This document shows, in pieces, positions 37,840 to 47,959 of a DNA stretch of 64,000 nucleotides. Both the position numbers and the translations under genes were made by a program. Below the pieces are notes generated by a model, which did no database searches, was not told where the DNA came from, and worked only from the letters and a program-made list of their open reading frames with translations. Position 1 is the first letter of the stretch. Each line of letters starts with the position of its first letter. The DNA is from Azospira sp. I13 (GTDB lineage Bacteria; Pseudomonadota; Gammaproteobacteria; Burkholderiales; Rhodocyclaceae), in NCBI RefSeq assembly GCF_003112695.1, contig NZ_BFBP01000011.1:15401-79400 (forward strand), read 5' to 3'.

Positions 37840-37867
37840 ATTATATACAAGCCAGAGATTCGCGCAA
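37840..37867 (-). promoter_or_regulatory. Promoter of tRNA-Val (and probably thrS)
   Basis: On the minus strand TTGCGC (37862-37867), a 16-base spacer and consensus TATAAT (37840-37845), 15 bases before the tRNA 5' end. Confidence 0.75.
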
Positions 37868-37933
37868 GGGGTTTTTCAGAAAAAATACTCGATTTCGCGA
37901 AAAAACTTATTTCCTGCCTGTAAGAACATCTTT

Positions 37934-38734
37934 TCAGGGTTGGGCATCTTCCGGCCAGGCGGCCAGAAATTCCTGCCAATGAGGCTTTTCCAGCTTGCCC
38001 AGTTCCGCCTTGACGAAGGCAACTTCCCGGGCATGCTCTTCCCTGGAGACCTCTCCGCGCATGAGACGGAAGCGTGTGGACACCAAATAGGTATTCACCA
38101 CGTCCGTTTCACAGTAGTCGCGAATTTCATCCGCTTTGCCGACCTGCCAGGCCTGCCACACCTTGCCGCCATCCATACCCAGCTTGCCGGGAAACCCCAT
38201 GAGCTTGGCCAGGTCATCCAGGGGAGCGCTGGCTCGGGGCTGGTACATGGCCAGCAAATCCATCAGATCAAGATGGCGAGTGTGGTAGCGGCTGATGTAA
38301 TTGTTCCACTTGAAATCGCGGGAATCGGCATAGTCGCCATCACCCAGATCCCAGTAACGCGGCGCCATCACCCCGTGGATCATGCCTCGATAGTGCAACA
38401 CCGGCAGGTCAAAGCCCCCCCCATTCCAGGAAACAATTTGCGGCGTGAACTTCTCGATGCCATCAAAAAATCGCTGGATGATCTCCCCTTCCCCAAGCTC
38501 GGGAGCCGCCAGGGACCAGACCTTAAAAGCATCCCGGGCTCGTAGGGCGCAGGAAATGGTCACCACCCGCTGCAGATGGAGCGGCAGGAAATCGCTGCCG
38601 TTCTGGGCCCGGCGCTGCTGGAAGGCCAGTTCCGCCACCTCATCGTCGGACAGGTCCGGCGGCAGGTCGTGCAGGCGCCGCAAGCCGGGGACATCCGGAA
38701 TGGTCTCGATATCGAAGACAAGTACGGGAATCAT
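37934..38734 (-). CDS. Predicted 3'-5' exonuclease, PolB-like (DEDDy)
   Basis: A 266-residue protein with an RNase H-like exonuclease fold of the PolB-like group. Exo I is VLVFDIETIPD at the N-terminus, Exo II is QIVSWNGGGFDLPVL, and Exo III is YCETDVVNTYLV (D...Y type). These supply the four acidic metal ligands. It probably trims single-stranded DNA or RNA 3' ends; substrate and partners are unknown. It sits 5 bases after cysM and is the last gene of the envelope block. Confidence 0.87.
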   Translation of the reverse strand: MIPVLVFDIETIPDVPGLRRLHDLPPDLSDDEVAELAFQQRRAQNGSDFLPLHLQRVVTISCALRARDAFKVWSLAAPELGEGEIIQRFFDGIEKFTPQIVSWNGGGFDLPVLHYRGMIHGVMAPRYWDLGDGDYADSRDFKWNNYISRYHTRHLDLMDLLAMYQPRASAPLDDLAKLMGFPGKLGMDGGKVWQAWQVGKADEIRDYCETDVVNTYLVSTRFRLMRGEVSREEHAREVAFVKAELGKLEKPHWQEFLAAWPEDAQP

Positions 38735-38739
38735 GGCGT

Positions 38740-39648
38740 TCAGGCCGGGAACACGCCGGTGGACAGATAGCGATCGCCCCGATCGCAGACGATGCTGACA
38801 ATGGTGGCGTTTTCCACTTCCCGGGCCAGACGCAGGGCCACCGCCAAGGCACCACCAGAGGAAATTCCGGCAAACAGACCCTCCTCCCGGGCGAGGCGAC
38901 GGGTCATGTCCTCCGCTTCCGCCTGGGAAACGTATTCCAGCCGGTCCACCTGGCGCTTGTCGTAGATTTTCGGCAGATAGGCTTCAGGCCATTTGCGGAT
39001 GCCGGGAATCTGGCTCCCCTCCTCCGGCTGGCAACCGATGATCTGGATCGCCGGATTCTGGGCCTTCAGGTATTGGGAGGTGCCGATGATGGTACCGGTG
39101 GTTCCCATGCTGGAAACGAAGTGGGTCACCTTACCCTCCGTATCCCGCCAGATTTCGGGGCCTGTCCCCTCAAAATGGGCCAGGGGATTATCAGGATTGG
39201 CAAACTGGTCAAGAATGATGCCCTTGCCTTCATCGCGCATTTTCTCGGCTACGTCCCGGGCCAGCTCCATGCCGCCATCCCGCGGCGTCAGAATCAGCTC
39301 AGCACCGTAGGCCCGCATGGTCTGGCGACGCTCCAGGCTTTGGTTCTCCGGCATCACCAGGATCATGCGATAGCCACCGATAGCCGCGGCCATGGCCAGG
39401 GCAATGCCCGTATTGCCGGAAGTCGCCTCAATCAGGGTATCCCCCGGCTTGATCTGCCCCCGGCGGGCAGCGTGGGAAATCATCGACAAGGCAGGACGAT
39501 CCTTGACCGAGCCAGCCGGGTTGTTGCCTTCAAGCTTGGCCAGGATAACATTGCCGCGCTTGGCAATCGCCTCGCCCGGCAGGCGCTTGAGTTGCACCAG
39601 AGGGGTGTTGCCGATGAAATCGGCCAGGGTCTTGTACATGGTCAGCAT
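38740..39648 (-). CDS. cysM: Cysteine synthase B (O-acetylserine sulfhydrylase)
   Basis: A 302-residue PLP enzyme making cysteine from O-acetylserine and sulfide or thiosulfate. [13 protein letters not shown], the PLP lysine in [12 protein letters not shown], the substrate loop [12 protein letters not shown], the phosphate loop [13 protein letters not shown] and [16 protein letters not shown] (CysM-specific) are all present. Start at 39648 overlaps the hldD stop by 7 bases; [10 protein letters not shown] at 39639 is the alternative. cysM next to hldD is a recurrent betaproteobacterial arrangement. Confidence 0.95.
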   Translation of the reverse strand: MLTMYKTLADFIGNTPLVQLKRLPGEAIAKRGNVILAKLEGNNPAGSVKDRPALSMISHAARRGQIKPGDTLIEATSGNTGIALAMAAAIGGYRMILVMPENQSLERRQTMRAYGAELILTPRDGGMELARDVAEKMRDEGKGIILDQFANPDNPLAHFEGTGPEIWRDTEGKVTHFVSSMGTTGTIIGTSQYLKAQNPAIQIIGCQPEEGSQIPGIRKWPEAYLPKIYDKRQVDRLEYVSQAEAEDMTRRLAREEGLFAGISSGGALAVALRLAREVENATIVSIVCDRGDRYLSTGVFPA

Positions 39649-40634
39649 CCGCTCAGGAATTGCACATAATCGCTCACCCCTTGGGCGACGGTCGACAACT
39701 CGTCGGTATAGCCGGCAGCCCGCAGGCGGGTTAGATCGGCCCGGGTGAAACTCTGGTATTTGCCTTTCAGCGCCTCAGGGAAGGCCACATATTCGACCAG
39801 CCCTTGCTGCACCATCTGCTCCAAAGACAAGGGGGCCTTACCTTCCAGGGCACGACAACTATTGACCGTAGCCACTGCCACGTCGTTGAAGCTCTGGGCC
39901 CGGCCGGTGCCCAGGTTGAAAATGCCGGATTTCTCCGGATGGTCGAGGAAGTACAGATTGACCTTGGCCACATCCTTCACATAGACGAAGTCGCGCTGCT
40001 GGGCACCGTTGGCATAGCCATCGCAGCCCTCGAAAAGCTTGACCTTGCCTTCAGCCCGATATTGGTTGAAGTGATGGAAGGCAACGGAGGCCATGCGTCC
40101 CTTGTGGCTTTCCCGGGGGCCATAGACATTGAAGTAGCGGAATCCCACCACCTGGGAGCCTGCATCCGGCAGGCGCTGACGCACAATTTGATCAAAGAGG
40201 AATTTGGAGTAGCCATAGACGTTCAGCGGCGCCTCGTACTGCCGCTCCTCCTTGAAGACGCTGCTGCCGCCGTAGGTGGCAGCGGAGGAAGCATATAGCA
40301 GCTGCACTTCCTGCTCCAGGCACCAGTCCAGCAGGGAGAGGGAGTAGCGGTAGTTGTTTTCCATCATGTAGCGGCCATCGGTCTCCATGGTGTCGGAGCA
40401 GGCGCCTTCGTGGAAGATGGCTTCCACATCGCCATCAAAGTGGCCGCAGAGCAGACGCTCAAGGAACTCGCCCTTGTCCAGGTAGTCGGCAATTTCACAA
40501 TCCACCAGGTTCTTGAACTTGTCCGCCTTGGTCAGGTTGTCCACTGCAATGATGCGGGTGATACCCCGCTCGTTGAGGGCCTTGACCAGATTGGCACCGA
40601 CAAAGCCGGCGGCGCCGGTAACGATGTAGTACAT
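39642..40634 (-). CDS. hldD: ADP-L-glycero-D-manno-heptose 6-epimerase
   Basis: A 330-residue NADP-dependent short-chain epimerase producing the ADP-heptose used for LPS inner core. The nucleotide motif is [20 protein letters not shown]. Also seen are [10 protein letters not shown] and the catalytic [10 protein letters not shown] (YxxxK), and the HldD-specific [19 protein letters not shown]. Length is normal. It follows the heptose kinase gene by 9 bases, giving a compact heptose unit. Confidence 0.97.
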   Translation of the reverse strand: MYYIVTGAAGFVGANLVKALNERGITRIIAVDNLTKADKFKNLVDCEIADYLDKGEFLERLLCGHFDGDVEAIFHEGACSDTMETDGRYMMENNYRYSLSLLDWCLEQEVQLLYASSAATYGGSSVFKEERQYEAPLNVYGYSKFLFDQIVRQRLPDAGSQVVGFRYFNVYGPRESHKGRMASVAFHHFNQYRAEGKVKLFEGCDGYANGAQQRDFVYVKDVAKVNLYFLDHPEKSGIFNLGTGRAQSFNDVAVATVNSCRALEGKAPLSLEQMVQQGLVEYVAFPEALKGKYQSFTRADLTRLRAAGYTDELSTVAQGVSDYVQFLSGC

Positions 40635-40643
40635 AGGGGTTCC

Positions 40644-41597
40644 TTAGTTGGTGGCCGCCGCCAGGGCGGCCGACAATTCTTCCCGGCTGACGGTGGCGGT
40701 ACCGAGCTTGCCCACCACGATACTTCCCGCCAGATTGGCCAGGCGAATGGCATCGCTCCAGGACGCGCCACTGGCGATCATGGCTGCCAAGGTAGCAATC
40801 ACCGTATCGCCGGCACCGGAGACGTCGAAGACTTCCAGAGCCTGGGCCGGCTGGTGGAAAGTCTCGGCGGCCTGATAGAGGCTCATTCCCTCTTCGCTCC
40901 GAGTCACCAGAAGGGCGTCAAGTTCCAGTTCTTGCCGCAACTGCCGGGCCTTGCGTTCCAGCTCGGCCTCATCCCGCCAGCTTCCCGCCACTTGGCGGAA
41001 TTCGGAACGATTGGGCGTCAACACGGTGGCCCCGCGATAACGGGCGTAATCATCCCCTTTGGGGTCCACCAGCACCTTCTTGCCTGCTGCCCGGGCCATG
41101 TTGATCATCTGACCGATATGGGCCAGGCCACCCTTACCGTAATCCGAAAGAATCACTGCATCCACCCCTTCAAGCCGTTGCTCAAACTCCGCCAGCTTGG
41201 CCTGCAGGATTTCGTGGGAGGGGCTGGTCTCGAAATCGATGCGCAGTAGCTGCTGCTGGCGACCGATAACCCGGAGTTTGACGGTGGTGTCGATTGCCGG
41301 ATCAGCAAGCAGGGATGCGGCAATGCCGCCATCAGCCATCTGGCGCCGGAGAATACGGCCTGCCTCGTCATCCCCCACTACGGACAGCAGGCCCACGGAC
41401 GCCCCCAGGGCAGCGCAGTTGCGGGCCACGTTGGCGGCACCACCTGGGCGCTCTTCCGAACGCTCCACCTTGACCACCGGCACCGGGGCTTCTGGAGAAA
41501 TGCGGGAGACATCGCCAAACCAGTAGCGGTCGAGCATCACATCGCCGACGACGAGCAGGCGGGCCTTGGAGAAATCAGGGAGTTGTTGCATAGGCAA
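40644..41597 (-). CDS. rfaE1: D-glycero-beta-D-manno-heptose-7-phosphate kinase (single domain)
   Basis: A 317-residue PfkB-family sugar kinase acting at C1 of heptose 7-phosphate. The N-terminal VVGDVMLDRYWFGDVSRISPEAPVPVV and the substrate region RPGGAANVARNCAALGA are HldE-like; the ATP/anion-hole motif is VFDVSGAGDTVIATLA. In E. coli the kinase is fused to an adenylyltransferase (HldE); here the second domain is absent, so the RfaE2 part must be encoded elsewhere. Immediately upstream of hldD and 8 bases after rfbC. Confidence 0.94.
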   Translation of the reverse strand: MPMQQLPDFSKARLLVVGDVMLDRYWFGDVSRISPEAPVPVVKVERSEERPGGAANVARNCAALGASVGLLSVVGDDEAGRILRRQMADGGIAASLLADPAIDTTVKLRVIGRQQQLLRIDFETSPSHEILQAKLAEFEQRLEGVDAVILSDYGKGGLAHIGQMINMARAAGKKVLVDPKGDDYARYRGATVLTPNRSEFRQVAGSWRDEAELERKARQLRQELELDALLVTRSEEGMSLYQAAETFHQPAQALEVFDVSGAGDTVIATLAAMIASGASWSDAIRLANLAGSIVVGKLGTATVSREELSAALAAATN

Positions 41598-41604
41598 TCA
41601 GCAT

Positions 41605-42153
41605 TCAATCGAAAAATTCGGCATCACGGAAAGACAGCCCCTGGGCATCCTTGGCCGACAGGGACGGCACCGCCCCCTCCAGGGGCCAGACCACATTCAG
41701 TTTCGGGTCGTTCCAGGCAATGCAGCGTTCATGCTCGGGAGCGTAGTAATCCGTCGTCTTGTAGAGAAATTCGGCAGTTTCCGAGAGGACGAGAAAACCA
41801 TGGGCAAATCCTGCCGGCACCCAGAGCTGGCGCTGGTTTTCGGCAGACAGCACCTCACCGACCCAACGGCCGAAGGTGGGCGAGGAACGTCGAAGATCCA
41901 CCGCCACATCGAACACGGCACCGCTCACCACCCGCACCAGCTTCCCCTGGGGTTGCCGTATCTGGTAATGCAGGCCCCGCAGAACTCCCTTGGCGGAACG
42001 GGAGTGGTTGTCCTGGACAAAATCAGCATTGACCCCGGTCAGCTCGGCAAAGGTACGCCGGTTGTAGCTTTCCATGAAAAACCCCCGGGAATCGCCAAAA
42101 ACCCGGGGCTCGAGGAGCAGCACCTCCGGGATGGCTGTCCCCAGCACTTTCAC
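41605..42153 (-). CDS. rfbC: dTDP-4-dehydrorhamnose 3,5-epimerase
   Basis: A 182-residue cupin enzyme, third step of dTDP-L-rhamnose synthesis. Typical segments: [38 protein letters not shown] (catalytic His in RGLHYQ), [25 protein letters not shown], and the ending [15 protein letters not shown] [15 protein letters not shown]. The start is a GTG at 42153 overlapping the rfbA stop (GTGA); the only upstream ATG lies inside rfbA. Confidence 0.95.
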   Translation of the reverse strand: MKVLGTAIPEVLLLEPRVFGDSRGFFMESYNRRTFAELTGVNADFVQDNHSRSAKGVLRGLHYQIRQPQGKLVRVVSGAVFDVAVDLRRSSPTFGRWVGEVLSAENQRQLWVPAGFAHGFLVLSETAEFLYKTTDYYAPEHERCIAWNDPKLNVVWPLEGAVPSLSAKDAQGLSFRDAEFFD

Positions 42154-43040
42154 AGCACCCGCTCCTTGAGCAGGCCCAGCAGGTACTGGCCATAGCCATT
42201 TTTTGCCAGGGCTGCCGCCTGGGCTGCCAAAGCGGCATCGTCGATCCACCCCTGGCGCCAGGAGACTTCCTCGGGGCAGGCCACCTTCAGCCCCTGGCGC
42301 TTTTCAATGGTTTCGATGAACTGGCTGGCTTCCAGCAGGGATTCATGGGTCCCGGTATCGAGCCAGGCATAGCCGCGCCCCATGATTTCCACGTTGAGCT
42401 TGCCGGCCTCGAGGTAATGGCGGTTCACGTCGGTAATTTCGAGTTCGCCCCGGGCGGAAGGCTTGATGCCCTTGGCCACCTGGACAATATCGGTGTCGTA
42501 GAAATAGAGCCCCGTCACCGCATAGTGGGACTTGGGCTGCAGCGGCTTTTCCTCGATGGAAAGGGCCCGCTGCTGGGCATCGAACTCCACTACGCCGTAG
42601 CGCTCCGGATCATGAACCCGATAGGCAAAGACCGAGGCGCCGCTATCCCGGGCGTTGGCCCGCTGTACCAGGGTCACCAGATCGTGACCGTGGAAGATGT
42701 TATCCCCCAGCACCAGGGCTGCCGGAGCACCATCGAGGAATGCCTCGCCGATGAGAAAGGCCTGGGCCAGGCCGTCCGGCGAGGGCTGCACGGCGTACTG
42801 TAGGTTGAGCCCCCACTGGGAGCCGTCCCCCAGCAGTTGCTCGAAGCGGGGGGTATCCTGGGGCGTGGAGATGATAAGGATGTCCCGCAGACCAGCCAGC
42901 ATCAGGGTGGTCAGGGGGTAGTAGATCATCGGCTTGTCGTAGATCGGCAGCAGTTGCTTGGATACTGCCAGGGTAGCCGGGTAGAGCCGGGTGCCGGAGC
43001 CGCCGGCGAGAATGATGCCTTTACGGGGTTTAGTAGCCAT
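42150..43040 (-). CDS. rfbA: Glucose-1-phosphate thymidylyltransferase
   Basis: A 296-residue nucleotidyltransferase, first step of dTDP-rhamnose synthesis (dTTP + glucose-1-P). [36 protein letters not shown] is the family signature; [14 protein letters not shown] and [16 protein letters not shown] follow. Length normal. Overlaps rfbD by 11 bases at the start and rfbC by 4 at the end. Confidence 0.97.
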   Translation of the reverse strand: MATKPRKGIILAGGSGTRLYPATLAVSKQLLPIYDKPMIYYPLTTLMLAGLRDILIISTPQDTPRFEQLLGDGSQWGLNLQYAVQPSPDGLAQAFLIGEAFLDGAPAALVLGDNIFHGHDLVTLVQRANARDSGASVFAYRVHDPERYGVVEFDAQQRALSIEEKPLQPKSHYAVTGLYFYDTDIVQVAKGIKPSARGELEITDVNRHYLEAGKLNVEIMGRGYAWLDTGTHESLLEASQFIETIEKRQGLKVACPEEVSWRQGWIDDAALAAQAAALAKNGYGQYLLGLLKERVL

Positions 43041-43944
43041 TCTGGGCCTTCAGGGCAAGAAGCTGCATCATGCGGGAAAGATAGGGCTGCCAGTCGGGCA
43101 TGGTCAGACCGAAACGGTCCTCCAGCTTGCTGCAATCCAGACGGGAATTGAGGGGGCGCGGCGCCGGCAACGGGTAACCGCTGCTGGGAATAGGGGCAAT
43201 GGCCTCGGGCCCCAGTTTGAGGGCGAAACCGGGCGTCTTCCCGGCGGTGGCAACGATGGCCCGGGCGAAGCCGTTCCAGCTCACCGGATTGGCCGCCGCC
43301 AGGTGGTACAACTCGCAGCCCTGCTGGGCTCGGCCGCCCTGCAACTGGGCCAGGACCATCCCGGAGACGGTGGCAATCATGGCGGCGGGCGTCGGGCTGC
43401 CGATCTGGTCGGCTACCACGCTGAGGTTATCCCGCTCACTCGCCAGGCGCAGAATGGTCTTGACGAAGTTTCTGCCCCGGGCACCAAAGACCCAGCTGGT
43501 ACGGAAAATCAGGCCTCGGCCGCCGACGGCCAGCATGGCTTCCTCCCCTCCCCGCTTGGTACGGCCATAAACACTCAACGGCGCTGTGAGGTCGGTCTCG
43601 GCATAAGGCTCGGCCTTGCTGCCATCAAATACATAGTCGGTGGAGTAATGGACCAGCAGGGCATCCAGGGCCTTGGCTTCCTCCGCCAGCAGCCCCACGG
43701 CATCGGTGTTGATGCACCGAGCCAGATCAGGCTCCGCTTCCGCCTGATCCACGGCGGTGTAGGCCGCCGCATTGACGATCACCTGCGGGCGCAACTCCCG
43801 AACCACGGCCCGGACCTGATCCAGGTCAGCCAGATCGCAGCCCTGGCGATTCAGCGCTACCACAGGCCCGAGGGGCGCCAGGTCACGCTGCAACTGCCAG
43901 CCCACCTGGCCATCACGACCCAGGAGAAGAATCGGTGCCGCCAT
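43030..43944 (-). CDS. rfbD: dTDP-4-dehydrorhamnose reductase
   Basis: A 304-residue short-chain reductase, last step of dTDP-L-rhamnose synthesis. NADPH motif [18 protein letters not shown], then [28 protein letters not shown] and [11 protein letters not shown] (YxxxK). I chose [12 protein letters not shown] at 43944, immediately after the rfbB stop; an ATG at 43959 overlaps rfbB by 14 bases and adds MGLPE. Confidence 0.95.
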   Translation of the reverse strand: MAAPILLLGRDGQVGWQLQRDLAPLGPVVALNRQGCDLADLDQVRAVVRELRPQVIVNAAAYTAVDQAEAEPDLARCINTDAVGLLAEEAKALDALLVHYSTDYVFDGSKAEPYAETDLTAPLSVYGRTKRGGEEAMLAVGGRGLIFRTSWVFGARGRNFVKTILRLASERDNLSVVADQIGSPTPAAMIATVSGMVLAQLQGGRAQQGCELYHLAAANPVSWNGFARAIVATAGKTPGFALKLGPEAIAPIPSSGYPLPAPRPLNSRLDCSKLEDRFGLTMPDWQPYLSRMMQLLALKAQNGY

Positions 43945-43945
43945 C

Positions 43946-45007
43946 TCAGGCAACCCCATACTGACGATCCACCCACTCCCGATAAGCGCCGGAAGTCACG
44001 TTGGCCACCCACTGGGAATTGTCCAGATACCAGCGCACGGTCTTGCGAATGCCACTCTCGAAGGTTTCCGCCGGCTTCCAGCCCAGTTCCCGCTCCAGCT
44101 TGCCGGCATCAATGGCATAGCGGCGGTCATGGCCGGGCCGGTCAGCCACGAAAGTGATCTGGGCGGCGTAAGGCAACTCATCCCCCCGGGGCCGCAATTC
44201 ATCGAGGATGGCGCACAGGGTATGCACCACCTCCAGGTTCGGCATTTCGTTCCAGCCACCCACATTGTAGGTTTCACCCACGCGCCCGGCCTCCAGGACG
44301 CGACGGATGGCGCTGCAGTGGTCCTGCACGTAGAGCCAGTCCCGGATCTGCTGGCCATCGCCGTAAATCGGCAGGGGCTTGCCAGCCAGGGCATTGTGAA
44401 TGACCAGGGGAATGAGCTTTTCCGGGAAGTGGTAAGGCCCATAGTTGTTGGAACAATTGGTGGTCAACACCGGCAAACCATAGGTGTGATGATAGGCTCG
44501 CACCAGATGGTCGGAGGCCGCCTTGCTGGCGGAATAGGGGCTGTTCGGCTCGTAACGGTGCTGCTCGGTGAAGGCGGGATCCGCCTTGTCCAGGGAACCA
44601 TAAACCTCATCGGTGGACACGTGCAGGAAACGGAAGGCTGCTTTGGCATCACCTTCCAGCGCCCCCCAATAGGCCCGCACGGCCTCGAGCAGGCGGAAGG
44701 TGCCGACAATATTGGTCTGGATGAAGTCCTCCGGCCCGTGGATGGAACGATCCACATGACTCTCGGCGGCGAAATTCACCACTGCCCGTACCTGATTTTC
44801 CCGCAACAAGCGCAGGACCAGATCGTAGTCGGCAATATCGCCCCGCACAAAACGGTGCCGGGAATCGCCTTCAAGTCCCTTCAGATTTTCCAGATTGCCT
44901 GCGTAGGTCAGCTTATCCAGGTTGATGACCGGTTCGCTCCCCGTCGCCAACCAGTCGATAACGAAATTGCTGCCGATGAAGCCGGCGCCGCCAGTGACCA
45001 GAATCAT
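43946..45007 (-). CDS. rfbB: dTDP-glucose 4,6-dehydratase
   Basis: A 353-residue NAD-dependent dehydratase, second step of dTDP-rhamnose synthesis. [52 protein letters not shown], catalytic [22 protein letters not shown] and [19 protein letters not shown] are diagnostic. Length normal. First gene of rfbBDAC, 9 bases after ugd. Confidence 0.98.
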   Translation of the reverse strand: MILVTGGAGFIGSNFVIDWLATGSEPVINLDKLTYAGNLENLKGLEGDSRHRFVRGDIADYDLVLRLLRENQVRAVVNFAAESHVDRSIHGPEDFIQTNIVGTFRLLEAVRAYWGALEGDAKAAFRFLHVSTDEVYGSLDKADPAFTEQHRYEPNSPYSASKAASDHLVRAYHHTYGLPVLTTNCSNNYGPYHFPEKLIPLVIHNALAGKPLPIYGDGQQIRDWLYVQDHCSAIRRVLEAGRVGETYNVGGWNEMPNLEVVHTLCAILDELRPRGDELPYAAQITFVADRPGHDRRYAIDAGKLERELGWKPAETFESGIRKTVRWYLDNSQWVANVTSGAYREWVDRQYGVA

Positions 45008-45016
45008 GCTATTCCC

Positions 45017-46342
45017 TTACGGACGGCCGATGGCCTGGTAGTCGATACCGTGCTGACGCACCAGCTTCGGCTCGTAGAGATTGCGCCCGTCAAAAATCAC
45101 CGGCTGCTTGAGCTTGCCCTTGATGACCTCGAAATCAGGGCTACGGAATTCCTTCCATTCCGTGACGATGATCAGCGCATCGGCACCATCCAGCGCAGCC
45201 AGGGGGCTGTCAGCAAATTCCAGCCGGGATTCTCCCTGGAATACCCGGCCGGCCTCATGCATGGCCACGGGGTCGTAGGCCACCACCGTGGCCCCTGCGG
45301 CAAAAAGATCAGCCAGCAGGTAACGACTGGGGGCCTCCCGCATGTCGTCGGTATTGGGTTTGAAGGCCAGCCCCCAGAGGGCAAACTTGCGGCCGGCGAG
45401 ATCTGCGCCAAAGCGGGTCTTGACCTTGGTTGCCAGTACGCGCTTCTGGGCGTCGTTGGCCTCCTCCACCGCATTCAGCACCTTCAGGTCCAGCCCGGCA
45501 TCGAGACGGGCGGTGCGCTGCAGGGCCTGGACATCCTTGGGGAAGCAGGAGCCGCCGTAGCCGCAGCCAGGATAGAGAAAGTGGTAGCCGATGCGGGGGT
45601 CGGAACCGATGCCCAGACGGACCTGCTCAATGTCGGCACCAATATTTTCCGCCAAATTGGCCAGCTCGTTCATGAAGCTGATGCGGGTGGCCAGCATGGC
45701 ATTGGCGGCATACTTGGTGAGTTCGGCAGAACGGACATCCATGACGATGAGGCGCTCATGATTGCGCTGGAACGGCGCATAGAGCGCCCGCATCAATTCG
45801 ATGGCCCGGGGATCATCCGCCCCCACCACCACCCGGTCCGGGCGCATAAAATCTTCGACGGCGGCGCCTTCCTTGAGAAACTCTGGATTGGAAACCACGC
45901 TGTAAGGGATATCCGCCCCCCGGGCCTGCAGCTCTTCGGCAATGGCAGCACGTACCTTGTCGCCAGTTCCCACGGGCACGGTAGATTTATCCACCACCAC
46001 CTTGTATTCATCCATGTGGCGGCCGATGTTACGGGCGGCGGCAAGAACGTATTGCAGATCGGCAGAGCCGTCTTCATCCGGCGGGGTACCCACGGCGATG
46101 AACTGGATGAGGCCGTGGGCCACGGCCTGGGCCACATCGGTGGTAAAACGCAGACGCCCGGCAGCTACATTGCGCCGGACCATGTCGAGCAACCCAGGTT
46201 CGAAGATGGGGATTCCGCCATCATTAAGCAGGCGAATCTTTTCCGGATCCACGTCCAGGCACAAAACGTCGTTGCCGACTTCGGCCAGACAAGTACCGCT
46301 CACGAGACCGACATAACCGGTCCCGACAACCGTGACTTTCAC
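45017..46342 (-). CDS. ugd: UDP-glucose 6-dehydrogenase
   Basis: A 441-residue enzyme oxidising UDP-glucose to UDP-glucuronate for envelope polysaccharides or LPS modification. N-terminal [26 protein letters not shown], the catalytic Cys in [20 protein letters not shown], and [17 protein letters not shown]. The start is a GTG at 46342 with GGGAG upstream; the longer frame to 46489 runs into lapB. It follows lapB by 44 bases and leads the sugar-nucleotide block. Confidence 0.95.
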   Translation of the reverse strand: MKVTVVGTGYVGLVSGTCLAEVGNDVLCLDVDPEKIRLLNDGGIPIFEPGLLDMVRRNVAAGRLRFTTDVAQAVAHGLIQFIAVGTPPDEDGSADLQYVLAAARNIGRHMDEYKVVVDKSTVPVGTGDKVRAAIAEELQARGADIPYSVVSNPEFLKEGAAVEDFMRPDRVVVGADDPRAIELMRALYAPFQRNHERLIVMDVRSAELTKYAANAMLATRISFMNELANLAENIGADIEQVRLGIGSDPRIGYHFLYPGCGYGGSCFPKDVQALQRTARLDAGLDLKVLNAVEEANDAQKRVLATKVKTRFGADLAGRKFALWGLAFKPNTDDMREAPSRYLLADLFAAGATVVAYDPVAMHEAGRVFQGESRLEFADSPLAALDGADALIIVTEWKEFRSPDFEVIKGKLKQPVIFDGRNLYEPKLVRQHGIDYQAIGRP

Positions 46343-46386
46343 ATTATTCTCCCTGGAAATTGCCAGACCCCCCGCCGCAGGCCGGC

Positions 46387-47556
46387 TCAGGGAATCAGGT
46401 CGAATTCTTCCGTACGCCGGGGTGGATAGGTTTCCCATCCGCCGCAGGCTGGGCAGCGCCAGTAGAACTGGCGCGCCTTGAAGCCGCAATTATCGCACCG
46501 ATAGCGGGCCAGGCGACGGGTGTGGTTGTGCACCAGATTGCGCACCAGCTCCATATCCTGGCGCTTTTCCGGCGGAGTACCGGCCAACTGGGCTTCGAGC
46601 AGACGATCGAGGCCCAGCATGGTGGGATTGCGACGCAACTCATCCCGCACCAGACGATAAGCGCCCTCCGGCCCTTCGGCTTCCATCACCAGTTGGAAGA
46701 CCGTATCAAGCAAATCGAGGGAGGGATAGCTGGTGAGATAGCCGCGCAGCAGTTGCAGACCTGCATCCCGCTCCCCCTGGGCGAGATAGGCATCCTGGAG
46801 CTTGCGGGCGACGATCGCGAGGTAGGAGGGATTCTGACTCTCGATGCGCTTCCAGGCTTCGATGGCACCCGGCAAGTCCCCTCCCTGCAGCAACAAGTCA
46901 CCCTGCAGGACGCTAGCACGCACGCAATTGCGGTGCAGGGCCAGAGCGGAATCCAGGTATTGACGCGCCGAATCCGGGCGGGAGTTCATCATTTCCCCCG
47001 CAGCCAGTTCGCAGTAATAGTTGGCAATTTCCTTCTGAGTGGCGTACTCGGGCATTTCCTTGCCAATGGCAATCGCCTTCTGCCAATCCTTTTCCTGCTG
47101 GTAGATTTCCAGCAGGTTGCGCTTCGCCTCTTCGTCCCGGGAAGTGCCGCGCAGGCGAACAAAGACCTCTTCCGCCCGGTCCAGCAGACCTGCCTTGAGA
47201 AAATCCTGCCCCAGTTCAGAGAGGGCCTGGAGTTTTAGTTCCGGCGCCAGGTCAGTACGATCAATTAGGCTTTGGTGCATGCGGATGGAACGCTCGGTTT
47301 CCCCCCGCCGACGGAACAGGTTGCCTAGGGCGAAATGCAATTCCACAGTCTGGGGATCCACTTTCACCACTTCGATGAAGGCTTCGATCGCCTTGTCCGG
47401 CTGCTCGTTGAGAAGAAAGTTGAGCCCCTGGAAATAGGAACGGGGCAGCGCCCGGGATTCCTTGACCAGATGCTTGATATCGATGCGGGCAGCGGCCCAG
47501 CCGAGGACAAAGAACAGCGGGAAAAGCAGCAGCTGCCAATATTCAAATTCGATCAT
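46387..47556 (-). CDS. lapB: LPS assembly regulator LapB (YciM)
   Basis: A 389-residue inner-membrane protein that, in E. coli, couples LpxC proteolysis by FtsH to LPS demand. One N-terminal transmembrane helix ([22 protein letters not shown]) is followed by about nine TPR-like repeats (~45-330) and a C-terminal rubredoxin-like zinc knuckle, [28 protein letters not shown] (two CxxC). All key parts are present. It overlaps lapA by four bases, and sits directly upstream of LPS-sugar genes. Confidence 0.95.
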   Translation of the reverse strand: MIEFEYWQLLLFPLFFVLGWAAARIDIKHLVKESRALPRSYFQGLNFLLNEQPDKAIEAFIEVVKVDPQTVELHFALGNLFRRRGETERSIRMHQSLIDRTDLAPELKLQALSELGQDFLKAGLLDRAEEVFVRLRGTSRDEEAKRNLLEIYQQEKDWQKAIAIGKEMPEYATQKEIANYYCELAAGEMMNSRPDSARQYLDSALALHRNCVRASVLQGDLLLQGGDLPGAIEAWKRIESQNPSYLAIVARKLQDAYLAQGERDAGLQLLRGYLTSYPSLDLLDTVFQLVMEAEGPEGAYRLVRDELRRNPTMLGLDRLLEAQLAGTPPEKRQDMELVRNLVHNHTRRLARYRCDNCGFKARQFYWRCPACGGWETYPPRRTEEFDLIP

Positions 47557-47876
47557 TGGGCCACGGCCTCACCGGCGGGAGGCGGATTGGTACCGGTGAC
47601 AGGTCCGGGCTTTGCCGCAGGCTTCAAGGAGCGCTCATGCTCCAGATCACGGCGGGCACGGGACAAGTCGCGGCGAAGATGAAAGAGCGTACCCAGTAGG
47701 GCAAGAATGCCTAACAGGGTGCCCGCCGCAAAAAAGCCCAGGAGAATGATCACCAGAGGTGCCTGCCACTGGGTATCGAAGAAGAAGCGCAGACTCACCG
47801 GATCACTGTTCATGGCAGCAAAACCGAGCAGAAAAATGAATATGAGCAGCCGGATGATCCAGAGCAGGACGCGCAT
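47553..47876 (-). CDS. lapA: LapA family membrane protein (DUF1049)
   Basis: A 107-residue inner-membrane protein with two helices (VLLWIIRLLIFIFLLGFAAM and APLVIILLGFFAAGTLLGILALL) joined by the conserved NSDPVSLRFFFDTQWQ, then a basic coiled coil. In E. coli LapA accompanies LapB in LPS regulation. The start MRVLLWIIRL at 47876 is preceded by TAGGTAAGG and lies only 19 bases after a terminator, so expression seems to depend on read-through from ihfB or on an overlapping promoter. Confidence 0.92.
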   Translation of the reverse strand: MRVLLWIIRLLIFIFLLGFAAMNSDPVSLRFFFDTQWQAPLVIILLGFFAAGTLLGILALLGTLFHLRRDLSRARRDLEHERSLKPAAKPGPVTGTNPPPAGEAVAQ

Positions 47877-47895
47877 AGCCTTACCTACAAGCAAT

Positions 47896-47926
47896 AAAAA
47901 AGGCGGCAACCCCCAGGTTGCCGCCC
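47896..47926 (-). terminator. Terminator between ihfB and lapA
   Basis: On the minus strand GGCGGCAAC (47925-47917) pairs with GTTGCCGCC (47910-47902) around six bases, followed by six Ts. It ends rpsA-ihfB messages just before lapA. Confidence 0.88.
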
Positions 47927-47959
47927 GCAATCTACCACAGGACGGAGACAAGGTCAGCG

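Noticed and set aside
36085..37923. 612-codon plus-strand frame across thrS and tRNA-Val
   Set aside because: It is antisense to thrS, and its end (FEPTTPTMSRWCSNQLSYAP) is the tRNA-Val complement. Long antisense frames are expected in GC-rich DNA.
40644..41597. rfaE1 as a truncated hldE
   Set aside because: The kinase domain is complete and ends cleanly before hldD; split RfaE1 and RfaE2 proteins are normal in betaproteobacteria.
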